Shown in pieces: positions 8,411 to 20,720 of a DNA stretch of 64,000 nucleotides. The translations under genes and the position numbers were made by a program. The notes under the pieces were generated by a model. It had not been told where the DNA came from. It worked only from the letters and a program-made list of their open reading frames with translations, and ran no database searches. The stretch comes from Lagopus muta (Eukaryota > Chordata > Aves > Galliformes > Phasianidae), in NCBI RefSeq assembly GCF_023343835.1, contig NC_064435.1, positions 86,708,788 through 86,772,787 on the forward strand, read 5' to 3'. Position 1 is the first letter of the stretch; every line of letters begins with the position of its first letter.

Positions 8411-11400
8411 CACCTGAATGCCTTTCATTAGCCACTCCTTCTTCTCTGGTCTTCAACCATTTGTTCGGTCTGTGATCCTGCAGTACTGCTGTTGGGATAA
8501 CAGAATGTTTGTTACTATGTGTATTTAGTGAGCTAGTATATCAGAACCATGAAAACATGCATGAAAACATGCAGTAGCCATTGGGCCAGTCAGGACAGGC
8601 GCAGTTGTAAAGAACACGCTCTACACCACAGTCAGGGAGAATGGCCCCACCTGGAGCCTCTGGGAGAGAGTCCCAGGGGAGACTTGATTAGACATAGGGT
8701 TTCAGAGTCGAGTACGCAGAGGATCTGAGACCTGCTGTACTCCAACTGAGAAAGAGATACGGGCAGAATACGAAGGGGTCCAAGCTGCTGCGGACGTGGT
8801 TGATACCGAACAGCAAGTCCTTTTGGTACCCCGACTGCCTGTGCTGGGCTGAATGTCCAACGGAAGGGTCCCCTCCACACGTTACGCAACTAGTGCTATG
8901 CGGAGAAAGTGGATGGCACTGATCACACAGCGCACTTGAATAGCAATCCCGGAATCTTAGAAGGGGTTATGGACTGGTCCAAAGGCAAAGGTATTGGAAT
9001 ACTGCCAGCAGAGGAGGTGGTGCGCTGAAGAGGCTTTACTGTATAATAAACTGCCAGAAAACGGTGCTCTAGCACTGACTCCTGGATGGATGATGTCCAA
9101 TGTCCTGTGGCGGTAGTTGCAGCAATGGAAGCAGAGCAGCTGGTAGCATAGAGGCAAACCCCCATGGGCCACTGCATTAGGGAAGGATATTGCTGCCTGG
9201 ATAGTGAACATGGTTATAAAGGCTGGAGCTTTGGCTCCCGTGGCCGTCTGATGGGTGGTAGTGTCTGTGTCTGGAGTCGTGGTCTGAGCGGTGGCTGTAG
9301 CTGTGGCTCCTGAAGCAGCCTGTTTGATGGTGGCAGCTGTGCCTCCTTTCATTTTGCCCATGTCAGGCATGCCTGGGCCTGGCAACCCCCCTCATGGGCG
9401 CCTCGGCATCCAATGCCAGGTGTGGCATGACGAGCAACAGGCCCCAGACTCTGCAGGGGCTACCGGAGGATAGAGGCTCCTCCATTACCTCCCCCCAGTG
9501 AAGCAGCACAGTGCAAGCAGCGCAGCCCTCTCTGCTCCTCAGAACTGGCGAGGAGAAGAGGCATTCCCAACCGGCAGGAAAGAGAGGCAGTGCTGCCACG
9601 CATGAGGATACCAGGCAGCATACAAAATGCCTTGTGGAAAGCCAGGTGTCCCTTCAGCCATCTTTGCCACCCCTCTGCCCTGCCTTCTTCTCTGCATGTG
9701 CAGCAATGGGCCTCAGCCGCTCCTCATACGCCTTGCCGTCGGGAACCTTTGGCGTCTTTGGACGCTGCCAGCTCATCTGCGCTTCCACGACATTCCTCTT
9801 CCGTCGTGGCGCCCCTGCTCAGTCCTTTTTCATGAAATACCCTTGTGTTTAAACAGAGGGCAAAGCAAGTCATTGTTTTTAAAAGCTTTCCAGTTGTAAG
9901 TGGTGTTAACGATGTTTGGAGGGTGTTTTGAAAACCCACGAGTTCACAGCTGACCGCGCTTTATCAGCTCGAGGTAGGGCTGGATCAGCTCCTCGACTCT
10001 CTTGCAACCTAGCCTACCCTGTGGCCCGTGAACCCGTGTTGGGCATGACAGTGGATACTCCAGAGCCACTGCTGGAGTGGTAAATCACCTGCCAAACATT
10101 GGTCTACAATCAAATTGTCCCACTGCAAGGGAAAGGTCACACCCATCTGCCCCTCGCGCGTCCCCAGAGCAACCAAAGAAATCGATGCGGAAACCCTCAG
10201 CTGGGATGTTGGTGGAATTTTATTTTGTTAAAAACAGGAACGTCTTGGCCACTTGTTGTTTGTTGCCATGAGAGTGGAAAGTATTTGGCTAGACGCTGTT
10301 GTCTTATCGATGGCCATGGCTGTGCCTCCCGCAGTTGTCAGAGCGGTGGCACTTGCTGTGGATCCCAAGGCCACGTGATTGCTGGTCGTGTCTGTGACTC
10401 AGGTCGTCTTCTGAACGGTAGCGGGAGCTGTGGCTCCTGTGGTCATCTGATCGGTGTTTGCCTCTGTGTCTCGAGTTGTGGACTGAATGGTGGATGGAGC
10501 TGTGGCTCCTATGGTCGTCTGATGGATGGTCGGTCACGTCCTTGTCTGGAGTCCTGGTCCGAATAGCGGCTGTGGCTTCCACAGCTGCCTGTTTGGTGTT
10601 GGCAGCTATGGTGCCTGCCGTCATTTAGTCCATGTCCGGCATGCCTGGGGCTCACTACATCTCCATGGGCACCACAGCGTCCACCGCCGGGTGCGGGATG
10701 AGGAGCCCCTGGCCTTGCACTCCGCAGGGGACCCCGCTGAGTGTCGGGGCATATTGAGGGGGGCCCACCTCCATGGGCTCCTCGGCATCCACTGCCGGAT
10801 GGGGGATGAGAAGCCCCATGCCCTGCACTCCACAGGGGACCCCGCTGAGTGTCGGGGCATACTGAGGCGGGCCCACCTCCATGGGCTCCTCGGCATCCAC
10901 CGCCGGACGGGGGATGAGGAGCCCCATGCCATTTTGTCCCCAGGCGGCGTCGCTGCGCATCGCGATCTCCACTGTGGTCTCCACTGCGCGCCTGATCATT
11001 GCCTGCAGGAGATTCCTCTCACGGCGAGCGTGATGAGCTCTCCATCCTGGCAGCGGGCGGCAGAAAAGACTCTCTTGCGCGCCGCTCTCGGAGCGCTGCG
11101 CGCGCTTGTGCAGCACGCCATTCTTGGGCTGATGAAGCACGGGTGTGTTCTTCATCTTGTCCCCTCCTGGAGACTAGAGACTAGTCTCTAGTGGGCTGCA
11201 CAGGGCACCGGACGCAAGAGCGATGGCTGTGGCTCCACGCAGCAGTGCCTCTCGTGCGCCCGTTGCACTCACTCTGCGTGCCAGGTGGCGTCGTCCTCTG
11301 CGCTTCCTGGCACCGCCTCTCTCTCGCCCACCCCCAGGTGGGCAGTCGCCTGCCTTCGTGCTCTGGCTCCTCTCCCGTCCACGCACGCGTGGCACCCAGA

Positions 11401-12495
11401 AGGCCGAAGCTCGGCAAGTGTGGGCCAGCTGCCGCTGCTCCCGGACTTAGGGGGCCGTGTAAAGGGCGCGGCAGTGGTGGCCATTGTGACGCCGCAGGCC
11501 GCTGCGATGCCCACTGTGACAGCGTGCGAGGCGTGCGGCCAACCCTGGCCGTGTTGGGCGTGGCAGGGGAGCTGTTCCGTGGCGTTGTCGTGGCGCTGAG
11601 GTTTGGGATCGGTGTGTCACACTGCAGCATCACGTAGCGTGCTGTGCGCTACAGCGTCCTTGCCGCAGTTCCGTGGATTGCCAGCGGTTCTGGGTGCCTG
11701 GTTCTCTGGAGAGGAGAGTGACCTGAGACTCCCTGAAGAGGAGAGTGACCTGCGGCTCCCAGAAGACTTGGTCGTTCTGTTCCCGTTCTCCGCTCAGAGG
11801 GAAAGTTGCAGCTGACCGGGAGTCTCGAGGTTGTTCCTCTTCTGCCCGCCGTGGATCTGTGTGCTCCCTGGCCAGGCTGCCTACACCGTGAGAGGAAGGC
11901 CTGTGGCTTCGCCCTCCTCTATTGGATTTGTTCACTGCAGTTCCAATTATATTGCACTGTACTGTATGATCTCGCATTCCGCTGCCATTTGTAGTCAATT
12001 GGATTTTTTTTCCCTAGCTGGTGGCCGCTGCTTTTCCTCGTCCCAGCCCATCTCCCTGCCTTTTCCCTCCCCCCCTTCCCTGTTCCCTGGCGTGAGACTG
12101 CGGGTCCCTTCATCCCCTGTCAAGGGAGGGGGCCGAACCGGGCCGAACCGTGACAGGCCGGACCTCCCCATTTGGAAACACAGAATCCTAGAGTCGAGTT
12201 GCAAGGGACCTCTGAAGGCCACCTGGTCCAAGTCCCCTGCAATGAACCGGGACACCACAGCTGGACCAGGTTGCCCAGGGCCTCATCCAGCCTCCCCTGG
12301 AAAGCCTGTGGGGACGGGACATCAACCACCACACTCGGTCACCTGTTGCAGTGCCTCAGCAGCCTCACTGCAAAAGATTTCTTCCTTACACGTAACCTAA
12401 ACCTTCCCTCCATGAGCTCGCAGCCATTTCCCCTTGCTGTGTCGCCACAGACCCTGCTCAAGTGCCGGTCCCCTTCTTTCTTGGAGCTCCCCTGG
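8411..12495. repeat. Macrosatellite unit 3 (first type B)
   Basis: Nearly identical to unit 2 outside roughly 10,303-11,115, where the Q module switches to the type B sequence: no long 72-bp repeat block and three instead of two 108-bp repeats. Two copies of the 27-bp repeat. Confidence 0.95.
10655..11155 (-). CDS. Unknown 166-aa protein, type B copy in unit 3
   Basis: The first 15 residues are identical to type A, then the sequence diverges with in-frame 4-residue insertions near residues 25 and 62. The 36-residue repeat is present two and a half times (residues 77-112, 113-148 and 149-166) instead of one and a half. The frame ends at a TAG just after PMEM, where type A continues into the 24-residue repeats; a 1-bp deletion at the same place also shifts the frame. 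Downstream, 10,304-10,624 is still open in the minus direction and rich in His, Ser, Arg and Asp, so a spliced form could still reach a related tail. Confidence 0.45.
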   Translation of the reverse strand: MKNTPVLHQPKNGVLHKRAQRSESGAQESLFCRPLPGWRAHHARRERNLLQAMIRRAVETTVEIAMRSDAAWGQNGMGLLIPRPAVDAEEPMEVGPPQYAPTLSGVPCGVQGMGLLIPHPAVDAEEPMEVGPPQYAPTLSGVPCGVQGQGLLIPHPAVDAVVPMEM

Positions 12496-15400
12496 CACCT
12501 GAATGCCTTTCATTAGCCACTCCTTCTTCTCTGGTCTTCAACCATTTGTTCGGTCTGTGATCCTGCAGTACTGCTGTTGGGATAACAGAATGTTTGTTAC
12601 TATGTGTATTTAGTGAGCTAGTATATCAGAACCATGAAAACATGCATGAAAACATGCAGTAGCCATTGGGCCAGTCAGGACAGGCGCAGTTGTAAAGAAC
12701 ACGCTCTACACCACAGTCAGGGAGAATGGCCCCACCTGGAGCCTCTGGGAGAGAGTCCCAGGGGAGACTTGATTAGACATAGGGTTTCAGAGTCGAGTAC
12801 GCAGAGGATCTGAGACCTGCTGTACTCCAACTGAGAAAGAGATACGGGCAGAATACGAAGGGGTCCAAGCTGCTGCGGACGTGGTTGATACCGAACAGCA
12901 AGTCCTTTTGGTACCCCCGACTGCCTGTGCTGGGCTGAATGTCCAACGGAAGGGTCCCCTCCACACGTTACGCAACTAGTGCTATGCGGAGAAAGTGGAT
13001 GGCACTGATCACACAGCGCACTTGAATAGCAATCCCGGAATCTTAGAAGGGGTTATGGACTGGTCCAAAGGCAAAGGTATTGGAATACTGCCAGCAGAGG
13101 AGGTGGTGCGCTGAAGAGGCTTTACTGTATAATAAACTGCCAGAAAACGGTGCTCTAGCACTGACTCCTGGATGGATGGTGTCCAATGTCCTGTGGCGGT
13201 AGTTGCAGCAATGGAAGCAGAGCAGCTGGTAGCATAGAGGCAAACCCCCATGGGCCACTGCATTAGGGAAGGATATTGCTGCCTGGATAGTGAACATGGT
13301 TATAAAGGCTGGAGCTTTGGCTCCCGTGGCCGTCTGATGGGTGGTAGTGTCTGTGTCTGGAGTCGTGGTCTGAGCGGTGGCTGTAGCTGTGGCTCCTGAA
13401 GCAGCCTGTTTGATGGTGGCAGCTGTGCCTCCTTTCATTTTGCCCATGTCAGGCATGCCTGGGCCTGGCAACCCCCCTCATGGGCGCCTCGGCATCCAAT
13501 GCCAGGTGTGGCATGACGAGCAACAGGCCCCAGACTCTGCAGGGGCTACCGGAGGATAGAGGCTCCTCCATTACCTCCCCCCAGCGAAGCAGCCCAGTGC
13601 AAGCAGCGCAGCCCTCTCTGCTCCTCAGAACTGGCGAGGAGAAGAGGCATTCCCAACCGGCAGGAAAGAGAGGCAGTGCTGCCACGCATGAGGACACCAG
13701 GCAGCATACAAAATGCCTTGTGGAAAGCCAGGTGTCCCTTCAGCCATCTTTGCCACCCCTCTGCCCTGCCTTCTTCTCTGCATGTGCAGCAATGGGCCTC
13801 AGCCGCTCCTCATACGCCTTGCCGTCGGGAACCTTTGGCGTCTTTGGATGCTGCCAGCTCATCTGCGCTTCCACGACATTCCTCTTCCGTCGTGGCGCCC
13901 CTGCTCAGTCCTTTTTCATGAAATACCCTTGTGTTTAAACAGAGGGCAAAGCAAGTCATTGTTTTTAAAAGCTTTCCAGTTGTAAGTGGTGTTAACGATG
14001 TTTGGAGGGTGTTTTGAAAACCCACGAGTTCACAGCTGACCGCGCTTTATCAGCTCGAGGTAGGGCTGGATCAGCTCCTCGACTCTCTTGCAACCTAGCC
14101 TACCCTGTGGCCCGTGAACCCGTGTTGGGCATGACAGTGGATACTCCAGAGCCACTGCTGGAGTGGTAAATCACCTGCCAAACATTGGTCTACAATCAAA
14201 TTGTCCCACTGCAAGGGAAAGGTCACACCCATCTGCCCCTCGCGCGTCCCCAGAGCAACCAAAGAAATCGATGCGGAAACCCTCAGCTGGGATGTTGGTG
14301 GAATTTTATTTTGTTAAAAACAGGAACGTCTTGGCCACTTGTTGTTTGTTGCCATGAGAGTGGAAAGTATTTGGCTAGACGCTGTTGTCTTATCGATGGC
14401 CATGGCTGTGCCTCCCGCAGTTGTCAGAGCGGTGGCACTTGCTGTGGATCCCAAGGCCACGTGATTGCTGGTCGTGTCTGTGACTCAGGTCGTCTTCTGA
14501 ACGGTAGCGGGAGCTGTGGCTCCTGTGGTCATCTGATCGGTGTTTGCCTCTGTGTCTCGAGTTGTGGACTGAATGGTGGATGGAGCTGTGGCTCCTATGG
14601 TCGTCTGATGGATGGTCGGTCACGTCCTTGTCTGGAGTCCTGGTCCGAATAGCGGCTGTGGCTTCCACAGCTGCCTGTTTGGTGTTGGCAGCTATGGTGC
14701 CTGCCGTCATTTAGTCCATGTCCGGCATGCCTGGGGCTCACTACATCTCCATGGGCACCACAGCGTCCACCGCCGGGTGCGGGATGAGGAGCCCCTGGCC
14801 TTGCACTCCGCAGGGGACCCCGCTGAGTGTCGGGGCATATTGAGGGGGGCCCACCTCCATGGGCTCCTCGGCATCCACTGCCGGATGGGGGATGAGAAGC
14901 CCCATGCCCTGCACTCCACAGGGGACCCCGCTGAGTGTCGGGGCATACTGAGGCGGGCCCACCTCCATGGGCTCCTCGGCATCCACTGCCGGACGGGGGA
15001 TGAGGAGCCCCATGCCATTTTGTCCCCAGGCGGCGTCGCTGCGCATCGCGATCTCCACTGTGGTCTCCACTGCGCGCCTGATCATTGCCTGCAGGAGATT
15101 CCTCTCACGGCGAGCGTGATGAGCTCTCCATCCTGGCAGCGGGCGGCAGAAAAGACTCTCTTGCGCGCCGCTCTCGGAGCGCTGCGCGCGCTTGTGCAGC
15201 ACGCCATTCTTGGGCTGATGAAGCACGGGTGTGTTCTTCATCTTGTCCCCTCCTGGAGACTAGAGACTAGTCTCTAGTGGGCTGCACAGGGCACCGGACG
15301 CAAGAGCGATGGCTGTGGCTCCACGCAGCAGTGCCTCTCGTGCGCCCGTTGCACTCACTCTGCGTGCCAGGTGGCGTCGTCCTCTGCGCTTCCTGGCACC

Positions 15401-16608
15401 GCCTCTCTCTCGCCCACCCCCAGGTGGGCAGTCGCCTGCCTTCGTGCTCTGGCTCCTCTCCCGTCCACGCACGCGTGGCACCCAGAAGGCCGAAGCTCGG
15501 CAAGTGTGGGCCAGCTGCCGCTGCTCCCGGACTTAGGGGGCCGTGTAAAGGGCGCGGCAGTGGTGGCCATTGTGACGCCGCAGGCCGCTGCGATGCCCAC
15601 TGTGACAGCGTGCGAGGCGTGCGGCCAACCCTGGCCGTGTTGGGCGTGGCAGGGGAGCTGTTCCGTGGCGTTGTCGTGGCGCTGAGGTTTGGGATCGGTG
15701 TGTCACACTGCAGCATCACGTAGCGTGCTGTGCGCTACAGCGTCCTTGCCGCAGTTCCGTGGATTGCCAGCGGTTCTGGGTGCCTGGTTCTCTGGAGAGG
15801 AGAGTGACCTGAGGCTCCCTGAAGAGGAGAGTGACCTGCGGCTCCCTGAAGAGGAGAGTGACCTGCGGCTCCCAGAAGACTTGGTCGTTCTGTTCCCGTT
15901 CTCCGCTCAGAGGGAAAGTTGCAGCTGACCGGGAGTCTCGAGGTTGTTCCTCTTCTGCCCGCCGTGGATCTGTGTGCTCCCTGGCCAGGCTGCCTACACC
16001 GTGAGAGGAAGGCCTGTGGCTTCGCCCTCCTCTATTGGATTTGTTCACTGCAGTTCCAATTATATTGCACTGTACTGTATGATCTCGCATTCCGCTGCCA
16101 TTTGTAGTCAATTGGATTTTTTTTCCCTAGCTGGTGGCCGCTGCTTTTCCTCGTCCCAGCCCATCTCCCTGCCTTTTCCCTCCCCCCCTTCCCTGTTCCC
16201 TGGCGTGAGACTGCGGGTCCCTTCATCCCCTGTCAAGGGAGGGGCCCGAACCGGGCCGAACCGTGACAGGCCGGACCTCCCCATTTGGAAACACAGAATC
16301 CTAGAGTCGAGTTGCAAGGGACCTCTGAAGGCCACCTGGTCCAAGTCCCCTGCAATGAACCGGGACACCACAGCTGGACCAGGTTGCCCAGGGCCTCATC
16401 CAGCCTCCCCTGGAAAGCCTGTGGGGACGGGACATCAACCACCACACTCGGTCACCTGTTGCAGTGCCTCAGCAGCCTCACTGCAAAAGATTTCTTCCTT
16501 ACACGTAACCTAAACCTTCCCTCCATGAGCTCGCAGCCATTTCCCCTTGCTGTGTCGCCACAGACCCTGCTCAAGTGCCGGTCCCCTTCTTTCTTGGAGC
16601 TCCCCTGG
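12496..16608. repeat. Macrosatellite unit 4 (type B)
   Basis: Type B with three copies of the 27-bp repeat (about 15,797-15,877) and one extra C in a C run near 12,915. It shares several diagnostic variants with unit 6 rather than with its neighbours 3 and 5. Confidence 0.95.
14741..15241 (-). CDS. Unknown 166-aa protein, type B copy in unit 4
   Basis: Translated product identical to the unit 3 copy; the overlapping minus frame at 14,707-15,018 shows a Gln-for-Arg marker shared with unit 6. The His/Ser/Arg-rich downstream frame is at 14,390-14,710. Confidence 0.45.
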   Translation of the reverse strand: MKNTPVLHQPKNGVLHKRAQRSESGAQESLFCRPLPGWRAHHARRERNLLQAMIRRAVETTVEIAMRSDAAWGQNGMGLLIPRPAVDAEEPMEVGPPQYAPTLSGVPCGVQGMGLLIPHPAVDAEEPMEVGPPQYAPTLSGVPCGVQGQGLLIPHPAVDAVVPMEM

Positions 16609-19600
16609 CACCTGAATGCCTTTCATTAGCCACTCCTTCTTCTCTGGTCTTCAACCATTTGTTCGGTCTGTGATCCTGCAGTACTGCTGTTGGGATAACA
16701 GAATGTTTGTTACTATGTGTATTTAGTGAGCTAGTATATCAGAACCATGAAAACATGCATGAAAACATGCAGTAGCCATTGGGCCAGTCAGGACAGGCGC
16801 AGTTGTAAAGAACACGCTCTACACCACAGTCAGGGAGAATGGCCCCACCTGGAGCCTCTGGGAGAGAGTCCCAGGGGAGACTTGATTAGACATAGGGTTT
16901 CAGAGTCGAGTACGCAGAGGATCTGAGACCTGCTGTACTCCAACTGAGAAAGAGATACGGGCAGAATACGAAGGGGTCCAAGCTGCTGCGGACGTGGTTG
17001 ATACCGAACAGCAAGTCCTTTTGGTACCCCGACTGCCTGTGCTGGGCTGAATGTCCAACGGAAGGGTCCCCTCCACACGTTACGCAACTAGTGCTATGCG
17101 GAGAAAGTGGATGGCACTGATCACACAGCGCACTTGAATAGCAATCCCGGAATCTTAGAAGGGGTTATGGACTGGTCCAAAGGCAAAGGTATTGGAATAC
17201 TGCCAGCAGAGGAGGTGGTGCGCTGAAGAGGCTTTACTGTATAATAAACTGCCAGAAAACGGTGCTCTAGCACTGACTCCTGGATGGATGATGTCCAATG
17301 TCCTGTGGCGGTAGTTGCAGCAATGGAAGCAGAGCAGCTGGTAGCATAGAGGCAAACCCCCATGGGCCACTGCATTAGGGAAGGATATTGCTGCCTGGAT
17401 AGTGAACATGGTTATAAAGGCTGGAGCTTTGGCTCCCGTGGCCGTCTGATGGGTGGTAGTGTCTGTGTCTGGAGTCGTGGTCTGAGCGGTGGCTGTAGCT
17501 GTGGCTCCTGAAGCAGCCTGTTTGATGGTGGCAGCTGTGCCTCCTTTCATTTTGCCCATGTCAGGCATGCCTGGGCCTGGCAACCCCCCTCATGGGCGCC
17601 TCGGCATCCAATGCCAGGTGTGGCATGACGAGCAACAGGCCCCAGACTCTGCAGGGGCTACCGGAGGATAGAGGCTCCTCCATTACCTCCCCCCAGCGAA
17701 GCAGCCCAGTGCAAGCAGCGCAGCCCTCTCTGCTCCTCAGAACTGGCGAGGAGAAGAGGCATTCCCAACCGGCAGGAAAGAGAGGCAGTGCTGCCACGCA
17801 TGAGGACACCAGGCAGCATACAAAATGCCTTGTGGAAAGCCAGGTGTCCCTTCAGCCATCTTTGCCACCCCTCTGCCCTGCCTTCTTCTCTGCATGTGCA
17901 GCAATGGGCCTCAGCCGCTCCTCATACGCCTTGCCGTCGGGAACCTTTGGCGTCTTTGGACGCTGCCAGCTCATCTGCGCTTCCACGACATTCCTCTTCC
18001 GTCGTGGCGCCCCTGCTCAGTCCTTTTTCATGAAATACCCTTGTGTTTAAACAGAGGGCAAAGCAAGTCATTGTTTTTAAAAGCTTTCCAGTTGTAAGTG
18101 GTGTTAACGATGTTTGGAGGGTGTTTTGAAAACCCACGAGTTCACAGCTGACCGCGCTTTATCAGCTCGAGGTAGGGCTGGATCAGCTCCTCGACTCTCT
18201 TGCAACCTAGCCTACCCTGTGGCCCGTGAACCCGTGTTGGGCATGACAGTGGATACTCCAGAGCCACTGCTGGAGTGGTAAATCACCTGCCAAACATTGG
18301 TCTACAATCAAATTGTCCCACTGCAAGGGAAAGGTCACACCCATCTGCCCCTCGCGCGTCCCCAGAGCAACCAAAGAAATCGATGCGGAAACCCTCAGCT
18401 GGGATGTTGGTGGAATTTTATTTTGTTAAAAACAGGAACGTCTTGGCCACTTGTTGTTTGTTGCCATGAGAGTGGAAAGTATTTGGCTAGACGCTGTTGT
18501 CTTATCGATGGCCATGGCTGTGCCTCCCGCAGTTGTCAGAGCGGTGGCACTTGCTGTGGATCCCAAGGCCACGTGATTGCTGGTCGTGTCTGTGACTCAG
18601 GTCGTCTTCTGAACGGTAGCGGGAGCTGTGGCTCCTGTGGTCATCTGATCGGTGTTTGCCTCTGTGTCTCGAGTTGTGGACTGAATGGTGGATGGAGCTG
18701 TGGCTCCTATGGTCGTCTGATGGATGGTCGGTCACGTCCTTGTCTGGAGTCCTGGTCCGAATAGCGGCTGTGGCTTCCACAGCTGCCTGTTTGGTGTTGG
18801 CAGCTATGGTGCCTGCCGTCATTTAGTCCATGTCCGGCATGCCTGGGGCTCACTACATCTCCATGGGCACCACAGCGTCCACCGCCGGGTGCGGGATGAG
18901 GAGCCCCTGGCCTTGCACTCCGCAGGGGACCCCGCTGAGTGTCGGGGCATATTGAGGGGGGCCCACCTCCATGGGCTCCTCGGCATCCACTGCCGGATGG
19001 GGGATGAGAAGCCCCATGCCCTGCACTCCACAGGGGACCCCGCTGAGTGTCGGGGCATACTGAGGCGGGCCCACCTCCATGGGCTCCTCGGCATCCACCG
19101 CCGGACGGGGGATGAGGAGCCCCATGCCATTTTGTCCCCAGGCGGCGTCGCTGCGCATCGCGATCTCCACTGTGGTCTCCACTGCGCGCCTGATCATTGC
19201 CTGCAGGAGATTCCTCTCACGGCGAGCGTGATGAGCTCTCCATCCTGGCAGCGGGCGGCAGAAAAGACTCTCTTGCGCGCCGCTCTCGGAGCGCTGCGCG
19301 CGCTTGTGCAGCACGCCATTCTTGGGCTGATGAAGCACGGGTGTGTTCTTCATCTTGTCCCCTCCTGGAGACTAGAGACTAGTCTCTAGTGGGCTGCACA
19401 GGGCACCGGACGCAAGAGCGATGGCTGTGGCTCCACGCAGCAGTGCCTCTCGTGCGCCCGTTGCACTCACTCTGCGTGCCAGGTGGCGTCGTCCTCTGCG
19501 CTTCCTGGCACCGCCTCTCTCTCGCCCACCCCCAGGTGGGCAGTCGCCTGCCTTCGTGCTCTGGCTCCTCTCCCGTCCACGCACGCGTGGCACCCAGAAG

Positions 19601-20720
19601 GCCGAAGCTCGGCAAGTGTGGGCCAGCTGCCGCTGCTCCCGGACTTAGGGGGCCGTGTAAAGGGCGCGGCAGTGGTGGCCATTGTGACGCCGCAGGCCGC
19701 TGCGATGCCCACTGTGACAGCGTGCGAGGCGTGCGGCCAACCCTGGCCGTGTTGGGCGTGGCAGGGGAGCTGTTCCGTGGCGTTGTCGTGGCGCTGAGGT
19801 TTGGGATCGGTGTGTCACACTGCAGCATCACGTAGCGTGCTGTGCGCTACAGCGTCCTTGCCGCAGTTCCGTGGATTGCCAGCGGTTCTGGGTGCCTGGT
19901 TCTCTGGAGAGGAGAGTGACCTGAGGCTCCCTGAAGAGGAGAGTGACCTGCGGCTCCCTGAAGAGGAGAGTGACCTGCGGCTCCCAGAAGACTTGGTCGT
20001 TCTGTTCCCGTTCTCCGCTCAGAGGGAAAGTTGCAGCTGACCGGGAGTCTCGAGGTTGTTCCTCTTCTGCCCGCCGTGGATCTGTGTGCTCCCTGGCCAG
20101 GCTGCCTACACCGTGAGAGGAAGGCCTGTGGCTTCGCCCTCCTCTATTGGATTTGTTCACTGCAGTTCCAATTATATTGCACTGTACTGTATGATCTCGC
20201 ATTCCGCTGCCATTTGTAGTCAATTGGATTTTTTTTCCCTAGCTGGTGGCCGCTGCTTTTCCTCGTCCCAGCCCATCTCCCTGCCTTTTCCCTCCCCCCC
20301 TTCCCTGTTCCCTGGCGTGAGACTGCGGGTCCCTTCATCCCCTGTCAAGGGAGGGGGCCGAACCGGGCCGAACCGTGACAGGCCGGACCTCCCCATTTGG
20401 AAACACAGAATCCTAGAGTCGAGTTGCAAGGGACCTCTGAAGGCCACCTGGTCCAAGTCCCCTGCAATGAACCGGGACACCACAGCTGGACCAGGTTGCC
20501 CAGGGCCTCATCCAGCCTCCCCTGGAAAGCCTGTGGGGACGGGACATCAACCACCACACTCGGTCACCTGTTGCAGTGCCTCAGCAGCCTCACTGCAAAA
20601 GATTTCTTCCTTACACGTAACCTAAACCTTCCCTCCATGAGCTCGCAGCCATTTCCCCTTGCTGTGTCGCCACAGACCCTGCTCAAGTGCCGGTCCCCTT
20701 CTTTCTTGGAGCTCCCCTGG
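16609..20720. repeat. Macrosatellite unit 5 (type B)
   Basis: Type B with three 27-bp repeats. Diagnostic variants in the P and Q modules match unit 3. Confidence 0.95.
18853..19353 (-). CDS. Unknown 166-aa protein, type B copy in unit 5
   Basis: Same protein as in unit 3. The downstream His/Ser/Arg-rich frame is at 18,502-18,822. Confidence 0.45.
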   Translation of the reverse strand: MKNTPVLHQPKNGVLHKRAQRSESGAQESLFCRPLPGWRAHHARRERNLLQAMIRRAVETTVEIAMRSDAAWGQNGMGLLIPRPAVDAEEPMEVGPPQYAPTLSGVPCGVQGMGLLIPHPAVDAEEPMEVGPPQYAPTLSGVPCGVQGQGLLIPHPAVDAVVPMEM

